Assembly: GCA_037039925.1 (NCBI GenBank)
Contig: JAXRKP010000026.1
Coordinates: forward strand, 370,001 to 434,000
Direction: 5' to 3'
From: Doris montereyensis
Lineage: Eukaryota; Mollusca; Gastropoda; Nudibranchia; Dorididae
Length of the DNA stretch: 64,000 nt
This document shows, piece by piece, positions 27,751 through 41,195 of this stretch. Position 1 is the first letter of the stretch; every line of letters starts with the position of its first letter. The notes below the pieces were generated by a model. It made no database searches and had not been told where the DNA came from. It was given only the letters and a program-made list of their open reading frames with translations. Made by a program: the position numbers and the translations under genes.

Positions 27751-29050
27751 CCTTGGCATGTCCTATGCCTTTGTACTAGGAAACCTTGGCATGTCCTATT
27801 TGAAACTTTTCTCTCTTGTACTAGGAAACCTTGGCAGGTTTTGCCTTGGCATGTCGTATGCTTTGTATTAGGAAACCTTGGCATGTCATATGCCTTGTAT
27901 GAAATTGGCTGTATGCCTTTGTACTAGGAAACTTGGCATGTCGTATGATCTTGGCAGGAAACCTTTCGTATGTCTGCCTTTGTACTAGGAAACCTTGGCA
28001 TGTCGTATGCCTTTGAACTAGGAAACCTTGGCAAGTCGTAAATCTTGAAATTAGGAAACCTTGGCAGGTCGTATGCCTTTGTACTAAGGAAACCTTGGCA
28101 TGTCGTATGCTCTTGTATTAGGAAACCTTGGCATGTCGTATGTCTAGGAAACCTATATGCCTTTGTACTAGGAAACCTTTGGCATGTCCTATAGGAAACC
28201 TTGGCATGACCTATGCCTTTGTACTAGGAAACCTTGGCAGGTCATATGCCTTTGTACTAGGAAACCTTGGCATGTCCTATGCCTTTGTACTAGAAACCTT
28301 GGCATGTCCTATGCCTTTGTACTAGGAAACCTTGGCATGTCCTATGAATCCTGACATGCTTTTGTACTAGGAAACCTTGGCATGTCCTATGCCTTTGTAC
28401 TAGGAAACCTTGGCATGTCATATGCCTTTGTACTAGGAAACCTTGGCATGTCCTATGGTTTGTACTAGGAAATTTGGCATGTCCTACTAGGAAACCTTTC
28501 CTATGCCTTTGTACTAGGAAACCTTGGCATGTCCTATGCCTTGTACTAGGAAACCTTGGCATGTCCTATGCCTTTGTACTAGGAAACCTTGGCATGTCCT
28601 ATGTCTTTGTACTAGGAAACCTTGGCATGTCCTATGCCTTTGTACTAGGAAACCTTGGCATGTCGTATGCCTTGTACTAGGAAACCTTGGCATGTCCTAT
28701 GCCTTTGTAGGAAACCTTGGCATGTCGTATGCCTTTGTACTAGGAAACCTTGGCATGTCCTATGCCTTTGTACTAGGAAACCTTGGCATGTCCTATGCCT
28801 TTGTACTAGGAAACCTTGGCATGTCCTATGCCTTTGTACTAGGAAACCTTGGCATGTCGTATGCCTTTGTACTAGGAAACCTTGGCATGTCGTATGCCTT
28901 TGTACTAGGAAACCTTGGCATGTCGTATGCCTTTGTACTAGGAAACCTTGGCATGTCGTATGCCTTTGTACTAGGAAACCTTGGCATGTCGTATGCCTTT
29001 GTACTAGGAAACGTTGGCAGGTCGTATGATCTTGTGCTAGGAAACGTTGG
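27751..29050. repeat. 33-bp minisatellite, homogeneous half
   Basis: Same family as 26341-27650, becoming nearly perfect from about 28300. Most units hold the inverted repeat GGCAT-GTCCT-ATGCC. The 33-bp length keeps frames open, which explains the long apparent ORFs. Confidence 0.95.
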
Positions 29051-30159
29051 CGTCACCTTTTAAGAAAAAAATAATCACACCAAATAACCTCATAAGGCTT
29101 GGGGAAGGGTTTTAGTCCTTTTAAACGCACTGATTGATGTAGTCATGAATGAGATTCATGATTATATTTATAGCATGACCTTGACTGTGTTTCTGACTCA
29201 GAGTAATCTTACCATTGTGCTTTGGACAATATCTACTTCCATTTGAGTGTCTTGACCTTTATTTAGGAACTTCTCCTTGATAGTGAGGTTTTTGTTTTGT
29301 TTTTGAGAGATCACTCGCAAATGCTTTTCCTATTCTGATATGTGCAGCCGTCACTGTAAAGGATGAATTTGCTAAATCCTTGCTTTGATACTACATAGTG
29401 TTATACAAGAGCTAAAACTCATTGGCAGACAGCCCCCTCCCCCTTTCCTTCCTTCATACCACACGTAGCACTGAACATCATGGCTGGCCAAGTCAAAATA
29501 TTGAAATTATGAACGGCCAGTTTAGTTTTGTAGTAAAGAGTTGAGACCTTCAGACTCAGAGATGGAGGCAAGGGACCACATTGAAGATCCATGGTGATTA
29601 CACAAACAGTGACAGTGACAAACACGATCTATGGCTGGAATACTATCTTTGGTGGATGCAAGGGCCTTGCGCTTGTCTGCATCTTTTTCAGATCTTTTTA
29701 TCCTTTAGCAACCACCATTGTTATTCAGAACTATTCGCTTGTTCATAATATGAATGACAGAGATGACATTGTTCTTCTTTTAGGCTGATAGGATGACAAG
29801 TTTTTCATTCTGAATTGTTCAGACATTGTTTTTACACACGAAGACTTTCGGACAGTCATGGTTTGCCAACAGATTTTGCACTAACTATTTCTGGTGTGAA
29901 CCCTACGTACTCAACGTCCTGTACCCCCGTGTCTTTCTCAGATGTTTTGCCCATTCTTTGGAGTTGAGTTTCTTGAGACAAGTACCTCACTGAATCATTT
30001 TGGTCATGTTGGGAGACACGTGAAGGTGGCGGCAAAAGTTTCCAAAAGTGGTTCTGATAGACACTCACTATCAGTGGTGTTTGAATGCAATGAAAAGTTA
30101 TTTGAGATTGAAATATCCCGACTCTTTGGAGATAAAGTAGTGTATAGTAATAATTAATA
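29051..30159. other. unique sequence, no gene supported
   Basis: Contains the second copy of the array flank (to about 29172) and overlapping open frames on both strands at 29870-30150. Neither frame has a recognisable domain. Confidence 0.35.
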
Positions 30160-30249
30160 ATACTAATTAATAATGATAATAGTAAGATTATAATAATAAT
30201 AATGATAATAATAATAATAACGATAATAATAATAATAATAATTGTAATA

Positions 30250-30302
<53 letters not shown>

Positions 30303-30984
30303 TAATAATAAAATAATAATAATATAATATGATAATAATAATAATTTAGTAATAATAATAATAATAATCATAATAATAATGACATAAGCTGCTAAAGAAT
30401 GAAAGCAATCTATTTTTTCTATGTGCTGACTGGACGATTTAGTGACGGTTTCATCCATGATTTTCTTTATCATTGTAAGTCATCAGTCATGGAGTATTTC
30501 TATTATTATTATTATTATTATTATTACTAATCATATTCGGATAATTCAAAAACAGTTAATTTTAATAAAATTTGCCAAATTAATAGATAATAATAATAGT
30601 CAAGCGTGAATAATAATAAACATTAATAATAATAATAATTAATAATGCTTTAACACATATGAATAATAATACAAGAATAATAATAATAATAATATTAAAT
30701 ACAGAAAATCTAATAATTTCTCCATTTTATAATACAGCTGGCTTAGTCAAAGTTTCAAATTGTTGATCATGTGAAAATTTGATCAAAAGCCCCTTTCTAA
30801 TCGGATAAAAAAATGTATGGCCTTGAGAATACACTGTGAAATTAGTAAATGTTTGCATTACCATAAGTCCAAGAGCTAATAGATTTAGTTATAGACTAAT
30901 AATAATAATAATACTGGTTTGATAATAATAATAATAATAATAATAATTTAATAAATAATTGTTCGTTTCAATCTGAATCGTCAT

Positions 30985-31057
<73 letters not shown>

Positions 31058-31310
31058 ATAATAATGTGCTAGTAAGAATACGTCAATAATAATACTAATA
31101 ATAATAGCCAATAATAATAATAGTAATAATTACTAATAATAATTGCGAATAATGATGTATAATAATAATAATAATAATAATAGCAAATAATAATAATAAT
31201 AAAAATAATAATAATAATAATAAGAAAAAATCCCATAAATAATATCACAATAATAACAATAATAATAATAATAGTAATAATAATAATAATAATAGATAAA
31301 TACATTGATG
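30160..31310. repeat. AAT-rich region interleaved with shredded unique DNA
   Basis: AAT runs (for example 30160-30400, 30990-31060, 31080-31300) alternate with short unique segments that each match part of 31350-32810. See the finding on this duplication. Confidence 0.85.
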
Positions 31311-31444
31311 ACATACAGCTAAAGATGTTGATATCAGTGAAAAATAACTTATTTTTAAAAAATGCTGACTGGACGATTTTGTCATTCGCCGACGGTTTCA
31401 TCCATGATTTCACCTTTAGCAGCTTGTAAGTTGTATGTCATGAA

Positions 31445-31446
31445 TG

Positions 31447-31505
<59 letters not shown>
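31445..31505. repeat. (TTA)n microsatellite
   Basis: Near-pure TTA run. Confidence 0.95.
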
Positions 31506-33610
31506 TCACTGAAAAACAGTCACCGACTTTTAATTACTTAAATTTGCCAATTTTATGACCGGCACCAGTATACAATCCAGCCAGTCAAGCGTGAATGACA
31601 GGATCGGTTAACTGCAGAGAAACAGGTGGGGGAGACTGATTCATAATTGACCAGCTGTGCACACCACCTTGCTTTGAGGACACAATGAAGAATGGGTGAC
31701 AAGATGTACAACATATTACGGCAAGGTATCATTAGTATCAACAGACTAATAATAATAATGAAGAGCATATTTCTCATAGTTCTATACCAGGGCTTAGTCA
31801 CATCCCATTTCAAATTATTTAATTAACATGTGAAAATTTGAGGGAACCCCGATCCGCAAATAAAAGCCCCTTTCTAATCGGATAAATGATTGTCATGATA
31901 TGGCCTTGAGAATACACTGTACCTAATTAGTAAATGCTATACCATTACCAAGGTTAAGTCCAAGAGGCATAGATTTAGCCCCTCTATAGAAACTCTGGCA
32001 AGAATTTCAAGGTGGCAACTGTCATTGTCACTGGTGTTGTTTCAATTCCATTCCAATAAAGAAGAAAGGTAGACACACATACAAGTTTATTCCCATTGCC
32101 ATAATTGTTCGTTTCAATCTGAATCGTCATGATTCTAATTCTGACATACGTTCGTATGTTATCCTTTGTTTTTGTATATCTTCTTATGTGCTCGTATGTT
32201 TCCCTGTATGCTTGTTATTTTTATGTTACATTGTTACCCTATGTGCTAGTATGTTACCTGTACGCACAGATGTGTTGAATGAAAGTTAGGCCGGTATCAT
32301 ATCTAAAACGTCGTGAAAATTCAAATAATCGATGCTGAGCTTCCTTCCTGGCATCGATGGGAAAGGAACGAACGACTACGTCCAATAATACACCGATCTA
32401 GATATGCGAAAACCCCCTCACTCCCTTTGGGGCAAAAACCTTCTCACCATAACAAACATCACCACATCGTGTCAGAGGCACAGGTAAGTCGTGTTGACCT
32501 TTACGTGTCCCATAAATAGTATCACAATCATGGAGCTTCATCACAATCATGGAATTTCATCAGTCATGGAGTTTCAAAAGTGATTGAACCTACAATAATC
32601 ATCAATCAGGACAATGCACATTCTTTCATGGGACAAATATTTTAAATTATAGAGGTTATCATGACCCACACTCTCCTTCCCAACCCTCATAGCAATGGTT
32701 TCCGGTGGATACCAGATTAAAGCTTCTTTTCGACCATATCGTAATGGAGACGAAAAGGCCAAAAAATATTAAATACAAGAAAATCTTTTACATTTCTCCA
32801 TTTTATAATAATAATAATACATGTAATAGTAATAAACTTTATTGGTCATCATTGGCACATCATTTTGATCCCACCAGTCGTTAAAATCCAAGTATTTGGT
32901 CATACATGTATGTATATCAGGTACATAGAAATATAAGATAGTTTGTATATACATGTATAGCTAATGAATGGCTTACGATTTAAAGTAAAATTATTTCATA
33001 AGAGCTTACAAAAGTTAAGATTGTATGGCACATGACATTATAATCAACTCTCTTATATATTTATATCGACATCACTGAGACTGAGACCACCAAATTGTGT
33101 CGATATAAGATAAAAGGTTGTCGATGTATCATCAGAGCAACCAATAAACTAAAGGTAGGCTACACCACCAAAACAAAGGCAAGAATACGTCAATCGAAAG
33201 TAAGGTACTCGATTTGGCCACAAAAAGCCAGATCACATAGATTTTTACGATTTCAAAACAACTGTTGCGACAAATTGATGCTGAGTAGGGGACTACGAAA
33301 ACGAGACAAACATGAATATGAATGTTTGAGATGAGATTTGGTTTTTTTGAGTTGCCAAACGATCGGTTCCATACGGGAGGTTTAGAAACCTAGTAACAAA
33401 GCCAACACACATGCTCATTGCTCACTGATCTTCTTCACATAACGATACAATACATAAAAAACGCATTTAAACAAAGAGAGAAAATAACATACATAACACA
33501 CATGTTCAAATAGAGTTCAAGATTTGCCAACTACACATACATCCCATCCCGATTTGGTCATCTCTCAAAACCTCTCACATACATAGACACTCACTCTCTC
33601 TCATCTCGAC
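31506..33610. other. unique sequence, no gene seen
   Basis: Its first part (to about 32810) is the fuller version of the segments scattered in 30400-31400. Includes a small repeat of ATCACAATCATGGA words near 32520-32570. No exon recognised. Confidence 0.45.
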
Positions 33611-35790
33611 AAAACCAACACACATACATAGACACATACTCGATTTGGTCATCACGACAAAACCAACACACATACATAGACACATATGATTTGGTCATCA
33701 TACATAGACACATATATCGATTTGGTCATCACGACAAAACCAACACACATACATAGACACATACTCGATTTGGTCATCACGAAAAAACCAACACACATAC
33801 ATGGACACACACTCGATTTGGTCATCACGACAAAACCAACACACATACATAGACACACACTCGATTTGGTCATCACGAAAACCAACACACATACATAGAC
33901 ACATACTCGATTTGGTCATCACGACAAAACCAACACACATACATAGACACATACTCGATTTGGTCATCACGACAAAACCAACACACATACATAGACACAC
34001 ACTCGATTTGGTCATCACGACAAAACCAACACACATACATAGACACATACTCGATTTGGTCATCACGAAAAACCAACACACATACATAGACACACACTCG
34101 ATTTGGTCATCACGACAAAACCAACACACATACATAGACACATACTCGATTTGGTCATCACGACAAAACCAACACACATACATAGACACACACTCGATTT
34201 GGTCATCACGACAAAACCAACACACATACATAGACTTGATTTGGTCACACATACTCGATTTGGTCATCACGACAAAACCAACACACATACATAGACACAC
34301 ACTCGATTTGGTCATCACGACAAAACCAACACACATACATAGACACATACTCGATTTGGTCATCACGAAAAACCAACACACATACATAGACACACACTCG
34401 ATTTGGTCATCACGACAAAACCAACACACATACATAGACACACACTCGATTTGGTCATCACGACAAAACCAACACACATACATAGACACATACTCGATTT
34501 GGTCATCACGACAAAACCAACACACATACATAGACACATACTCGATTTGGTCATCACGACAAAAACCAACACACATACATAGACACATACTCGATTTGGT
34601 CATCACGACAAAACCAACACACATACATAGACACACACTCGATTTGGTCATCACGACAAAACCAACACACATACATAGACACATACTCGATTTGGTCATC
34701 ACGACAAAACCAACACACATACATAGACACATACTCGATTTGGTCATCACGACAAAAAACCAACACACATACATAGACACACACTCGATTTGGTCATCAC
34801 GACAAAACCAACACACATACATAGACACATACTCGATTTGGTCATCACGACAAAACCAACACACATACATAGACACACACTCGATTTGGTCATCACGACA
34901 AAACCAACACACATACATAGACACATACTCGATTTGGTCATCACGAGAAAACCAACACACATACATAGACACACACTCGATTTGGTCATCACGACAAAAC
35001 CAACACACATACATAGACACATACTCGATTTGGTCATCACGACAAAACCAACACACATACATAGACACATACTCGATTTGGTCATCACGACAAAACCAAC
35101 ACACATACATAGACACACACTCGATTTGGTCATCACGACAAAACCAACACACATACATAGACACATACTCGATTTGGTCATCACGACAAAACCAACACAC
35201 ATACATAGACACACACTCGATTTGGTCATCACGACGAAAACCAACACACATACATAGACACATACTCGATTTGGTCATCACGAAAAACCAACACACATAC
35301 ATAGACACATACTCGATTTGGTCATCACGACAAAACCAACACACATACATAGACACATACTCGATTTGGTCATCACGACAAAACCAACACACATACATAG
35401 ACACACACTCGATTTGGTCATCACGACAAAACCAACACACATACAACCATTTGGTCATCACGACACATAGACACATACTCGATTTGGTCATCACGACAAA
35501 ACCAACACACATACATAGACACACACTCGATTTGGTCATCACGACAAAACCAACACACATACATAGACACACACTCGATTTGGTCATCACGACAAAACCA
35601 ACACACATACATAGACACACACTCGATTTGGTCATCACGACAAAACCAACACACATACATAGACACATACTCGATTTGGTCATCACGACAAAACCAACAC
35701 ACATACATAGACACATACTCGATTTGGTCATCACGACAAAACCAACACACATACATAGACACATACTCGATTTGGTCATCACGACAAAAA
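33610..35790. repeat. 48-bp minisatellite, about 45 units
   Basis: Unit contains CATACATAGACACATACTCG and ATTTGGTCATCACGAC. Two subtypes (CACACTCG and CATACTCG) are intermixed, and an A-run varies from 3 to 6. Because 48 is a multiple of three, open frames of about 700 codons run on both strands; they are not credible genes. Confidence 0.97.
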
Positions 35791-35839
35791 AATACACGAC
35801 GTTCAAGTTGTTGACAAGTGAATTTCGACCGTAACCATT

Positions 35840-36132
35840 GATTTGGCCGAATGGCTAGGCTGTCGGACTGAGGATTATGAGGCCCCTGGTTCAAATCCTG
35901 GCAAAGCTAGGCCCGACATTGACTTCCTTGGGAAAAACACTTAACACGCATTTTCCCGACTTACCCCAGGTGCCAAATGTGTACAAGCAATAGCTTTGCT
36001 TGGGAAAACTGCGTCAGACTAGCGTCCTGGCCAGGAGGTGATTATTATCACCTACCTGTTTCGCTTCTCGCTATAGAAACCGGGATAAACTCCGGCACTA
36101 CGGGCCGTAAGGGCCCCGGAGAACTTTGCATT
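35840..36132 (+). mobile_element. tRNA-derived SINE, family B, copy 2
   Basis: Head TTGGCCGAATGGCTAGGC fits a tRNA A box and CTGGTTCAAATCCTGG fits a B box. It is followed by the family core TTGGGAAAAACACTTAACAC and tail GCGTCAGACTAGCG ... CGGGCCGTAAGGGCC. It lies directly after the 48-bp array. Confidence 0.85.
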
Positions 36133-36204
36133 TCGGACCATTTCGTTGTTTCCTTCAGCCTTAACGTCATAAAATTTGTAAATGAAAAACACAGCATATA
36201 TAAA

Positions 36205-38460
36205 AACCATTAACAAAACATCAAGAAATTATACAAAATAATGTAGAAATTCTAAATGAAGAAAAAAATAAGTTATTTAAATGACAAAATCTCAGGTAGT
36301 CAATCGTCTAGAGAACTTTTTAATACCTGCAATGATCTTTTAGGTAAAAGCAAAGAACAAAATTTGGCGAATAATGTTTAGTTAAATGAACTGCCCCCAA
36401 TTTTTATTCTAATTTGTCACTAAAGTCGAAACGATAAGAGCGAAATTAGACACTTTGTCTGTATTCTCTGAGTACACAGGTGAAACTTTCAGGAATTTTC
36501 AATCAGTTTCAAAGGCAGAAGTTAAGAAAACCTTCTTGGATATCCTAATATTTTCTATGATCTAGATTCATTGCCAGCAGATATATTGTATTGAATGTCG
36601 TGACATCTTATTACACACATAACCTCTCTCATAAACGAATCTATCACAAAAGGAATAGTTTAACAAAGTTTCAAATAAGATTATGCAAGACCCTTATTGA
36701 AAAACAATAATCTTGATGTAAATGCTCTTAAGAATTTTAGACCTGTGTCAAATTTACCTTTTCTTTCTAATAATAAGATCATTGAAAGGATATTTTTAAA
36801 ACAGATCAAGAAACATCTTACAGGTAATAGTCTGAAAGGAAAACTCCAATCAGTTCACAAGAAAAACATAGTACCGAAACGGCCCTTTTGAAAATAACAT
36901 GATTTACATTATGCAGCCAATCACTGTAACATTTCTTTTAGCTCTGTTAGTGTTAGATCTTTCTGCTGCTTTTAACATAATCAACCACGCAATCTTGTTG
37001 AAACGTCTTAGTGAATCTTATGGCCTTCAATAGTTGCAATATTACCTCAGTATCAGAAAACAACAAGTAGTTATTGGTAATCAGACATCTAATCCAGTAA
37101 TTCTCAAGTTAGGTATACCCCAAGGATCAGAAATAGGGCCGACTTTATTCACATTGTATTCTCAATCTCTGGTTGATGTCATTGAACAATATGGATTTTG
37201 TTTTCATTGCTATGCAGATGATACGCAACTTTACAAATCTTTTGATTCTCAACATGTTGATATATGTATTCAATCACTCAATGTATGCAGTTCTGAAATT
37301 CCAAAATGGATGTCAAGCAAATTAAATTTAATGAAGAAAAAACTGATCTAAATCTAAAATTAAAACGTCAAATTTAACAACAGTTGAGATCTGCGATCAG
37401 AGGATTGAGATTAAGAACCATGTGACAAATCTAAGTGTAACTTAAGATTCTAATCTTTCAATGAACAAAAACCTTTCCCAGTTGATAAAATCTGTTATTT
37501 ATAGCTTCGTAGAATTCCACACACTAGACCATTTCTAACATCAGAAGCCACCAGTAAATTAATTTGTGCGTTTTTCCTTTCTCGATTAGATAATTACATT
37601 TCCTGTTTTACTAGAATTCCATCTAACTGTCTAATAAAATTGCAGCATATCCAAAATAACGCAGCGAGAATAATTTCAAAAATTTCAGAATAGAACGCAT
37701 CACCCCAATCTTTAAATCACTTCATTGGCATCCATTGAAATCTAGGCTTGAACACAATGCTACAATCATTGTTTTGAAATCTAGGCTTGAACACAAGGTT
37801 ACAATCATTGTTTTGAAATCTAGGCTTGAACACAATGTTACAATCATTGTTTTGAAATCTAGGCTTGAACCAATGCTGCTACAATCATTGTTTTGAAATC
37901 TAGGCTTGAACACAATGCTACAATCATTGTTTTGAAATCTAGGCTTGAACACAATGCTACAATCATTGTTTTGAAATCTAGGCTTGAACACAAGGTTGCT
38001 ACAATCATTGTTTTGAAATCTAGGCTTGAACACAATGCTACAATCATTGTTTTGAAATCTAGGCTTGAACAACAAGGTTGCAATCATTGTTTTGAAATCT
38101 AGGCTTGAACACAATGCTACAATCATTGTTTTGAAAGGTTGCAATCATTGTTTTGAAATCTAGGCTTGAACACAAGGTTGCAATCATTGTTTTGAAATCT
38201 AGGCTTGAACACAAGGTTGCAATCATTGTTTACCAATAGCTTTACGATCCCTTATACCCAAAATATCTAACTGATCTACTTCAGGTACACAATCCAAACA
38301 GACATTAAGGTCTAGTCAGAAGAAATTATTGACAAAACCGAGAGCCCATCTTAAGAGATTTGGTGAAAGAGCATTTTTTGTTAAGCTCCAAAAATTTGGA
38401 ATAGATAAACCTTCCCGCTTATGGCGTCTCGCCTCCGTGAGATCTCGTGGTTAGGCCAGC
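36205..38460 (+). mobile_element. CR1/L2-like LINE with internal array
   Basis: Reverse transcriptase of the CR1/L2 type with many frame breaks. In order: a SQSSRELFNTCNDLLG segment; LKNFRPVSNLPFLS near 36730; motif A as LDLSAAFNIINH near 36950, keeping the catalytic Asp; GIPQGSEIGPTLFTLYSQ near 37110; catalytic CYADDTQLYKSF near 37210; then the thumb. The RT continues after the array with PKYLTDLLQVHNPN and ends near 38460. A 39-bp array (37735-38235) sits inside the region encoding HWHPLKSRLEHNATIIV. The 5' end of the element is missing. Not functional. Confidence 0.87.
37735..38235. repeat. 39-bp array derived from LINE codons
   Basis: About 13 copies of a 39-bp unit containing GAAATCTAGGCTTGAACACA. 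It encodes the 13-residue stretch KSRLEHNATIIVL of the surrounding reverse transcriptase. Confidence 0.93.
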
Positions 38461-39204
38461 GGAGTAATGGGATGGTCACATCTCTCTTGTGATGTCATGT
38501 ATTGTCAATGGCTGTTAAAATAATAGTCGATACTGGTAGTGTAACGACAACTTTTAATCGATGTTAGAAAACTCCGATTTCAACCATCAAGTGTAATCAG
38601 CCTTGGTGGACACAGAGCATGTCACCCAAATAGTGTTTACCATATTTATCTTCCTTTAAAAAAACTTTTTGAACTACTTGTCACCTAGATAGACATTCCC
38701 CAACACCCTTGGCAGTTGCAAGGTCTGCCAGAGCAATTTATACAAACGATTTCAAATCGTTGCTTACGGCAGACGAGGATGCACAATCAAACAAACAAAC
38801 AGGTTTAGAAGGAAGCAAATTATGTAATTCTGAGTAGAAAATATGCAAACCTGGAAAATGTGATTTGCCAAAGCTGATCTGAGTATTTTCACAATTCCAG
38901 ACCATTCAACAAATTGGATGGGGATGCCAACGATATACTAGAAAACAAACTAACTAAATCTTTTTTTTTACATGCAGTTCCAAATGACCCGATCACTTGC
39001 TATGCCGAAGGGAAAGCAGATACAATGAATAATGTTCTACACTTCGCAACTAATATTACCGTATGTCATCGTTTATTATCCCCAACATCACACAACAACA
39101 ACTCTCTTTAGCCTCTCTAGCTCTTTTCCTTCTGTCTCGCTATCTATCTTTATTTATTTCTCTTTTTTAGTATCTTCCGGTATCAATGAAGCATGATTAT
39201 TTTA
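38461..39204. other. unique sequence, no gene supported
   Basis: A 65-codon open frame at 38914-39111 has no recognisable domain. Confidence 0.35.
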
Positions 39205-40085
39205 CAGGCACGGACATTGCATCTTATTGTACCATCCCTTATAACTTGATATTTTTACAGGCACGGACATTGCATCTTATTGTACCATCCCTTATAACTT
39301 GATATTTTTACAGGCACGGACATTGCATCTTATTGTACCATCCTTTACAACTTGATTTTTTTACAGGCACGGACATTGCATCTTATTGTACCATCCTTTA
39401 TAACTTGATTTTTTACAGGCACGGACAACTTATTGTACCATCCCTTATTTTGTTTACAGGCACGGACATTGCATCTTATTGTACCATCCCTTATAACGGG
39501 ATTTGTTTACAGGCACGGACATTACATCTTATTGTACCATCCCTTATAATGGGATTTGTTTACAGGCACGGACATGACATCTTATTGTACCATCCCTTAT
39601 AACGGGATTTGTTTACAGGCACGGACATTGCATCTTATTGTACCATCCCTTATAACGGGATTTGTTTACAGGCACGGACATTGCATCTTATTGTACCATC
39701 CCTTATAACGTGGTATTTTTACAGGCACAGACATTACATCTTATTGTACCATCCCTTATAACGTGGTATTTTTACAGGCACAGACATGACATCTTATTGT
39801 ACCATCCCTTATAACGTGGTATTTTTACATGCACGGACATGACATCTTATTGTACCATGCCTTATAACGTGATATTTTTACAGGCACAGACATTGCATCT
39901 TATTGTACCATGCCTTACAACTTGATTTTTTTACAGGCACGGACATTGCATCTTATTGTACCATCCCTTATAACTTGATTTTTACAGGCACGGACATTGC
40001 ATCTTATTGTACCATCCCTTTTAACGGGATTTGTTTACAGGCACGGACATTGTATCTTATTGTACCATCCCTTATAACGGGATTT
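39205..40085. repeat. 53-bp minisatellite
   Basis: About 17 copies of a unit containing CATCTTATTGTACCATCCC and TTTTTACAGGCACGGACATT. Each unit carries a pyrimidine run followed by ACAG/G, which looks like a 3' splice site. Confidence 0.95.
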
Positions 40086-40119
40086 AGTGGGAGAACCAAT
40101 AGCTTTACGCAATGGCAAA

Positions 40120-40270
40120 TGAATCATTAACGGTAGGCATGTTTTATGATGGTACAAGTGTCCATATTAAAAATTATTCCATAATTCCATATTGTAAAAA
40201 CAATAACATCACTCGGACTGTCTCACAAGGAGGGATTCTGAAGGTCTAGCCCTGTCTCCTCTTCTCCTAC
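40120..40270 (+). mobile_element. possible reverse transcriptase remnant
   Basis: A plus-strand frame reads RTVSQGGIL, close to the QGGILSP motif of LINE reverse transcriptases, followed after a frame break by a CLLFSYA-like segment. Too short and broken to assign a clade. Confidence 0.3.
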
Positions 40271-40804
40271 GCGTGGGGGGGGGGGGGAGGGACGTCCTCG
40301 AGGCTTGCTTATTATTTCCCAAACAAGTTTTCAGATACTTGTCACGATGACGTGTGTGGATAGGTAGTTTGTCTGTCTGTACTTACTCCCCCTTGCCATT
40401 TATTAGCTCCGGGTCAACTTTTCTCACCCTATAGCGCTACTCGTATTTACAAACTGACATGTACTGGCACTTCCTTTTCTGGTAAGTTCTCATCACCTAG
40501 ATTTATGCTCTTCCAACCTCAACTATTCCAGTCAGACAACAGTGGACCTTGTACTAACAAAATGCCTCTTATTAAAGATCACGTGCAAAATTTCGGATGG
40601 TGACGAAGGGCACTCCATTAGGGAGTGGGATAGTGGGTGGTCTCCCCTGGACTTCGGGTGGTCATAGGTTGTCGCTCGACCCAGCTGGAGTGAGGTCGAG
40701 TGATTTCCAACATCCACGGGAGCAGTGACATTAATTAGGTCTAACGTTAACAAGTCTAGGAGTTGACATAACCACCAGCATGTTTCTAACGTTCAACAAT
40801 ACTC
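40271..40804. other. unique sequence with G13 run
   Basis: A run of 13 Gs at about 40275 follows ACGCGT. No exon recognised; an open frame on the minus strand (40532-40753) has no known domain. Confidence 0.4.
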
Positions 40805-41195
40805 GTGTGAAAACACACATTGAATTTCTCATTGAATTGTGAAAACACACATTGAATTACTCGTGTGAAAACACACATTGAATCACTCGTGTGAAAACAC
40901 ACATTGAATTACTCGTGTGAAAACACACATTGAATCACTCGTGTGAAAACACACATTGAATCACTCGTGTGAAAACACACATTGAATCACTCGTGTGAAA
41001 ACACACATTGAATCACTCGTATGAAAACACACATTGAATCACTCGTGTGAAAACACACATTGAATCACTCGTATGAAAACACACATTGAATCACTCGTGT
41101 GAAAACACACATTGAATTACTCGTGTGAAAACACACATTGAATCACTCGTGTAAAAACACACATTGAATCACTCGTGTGAAAACACACATTGAAT
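40805..41195. repeat. 26-bp minisatellite with hairpin unit
   Basis: About 15 copies of a unit containing CTCGTGTGAAAACACACATT. Each holds the perfect inverted repeat GTGTG-AAAA-CACAC. Confidence 0.95.

Noticed and set aside
23055..29050. Possible CRISPR-like array
   Set aside because: Units are contiguous or irregular, with no unique spacers of constant length, and the sequence is animal.
29856..30473. Minus-strand frame ending in a polar segment before a TGA at about 29866
   Set aside because: Might be a last exon, but the upstream part is translated AAT repeat, no clear acceptor is present and the plus strand is also open.
33698..35834. 702- and 677-codon frames on opposite strands
   Set aside because: The 48-bp unit lacks stops in several frames on both strands; no start context, splice sites or homology.
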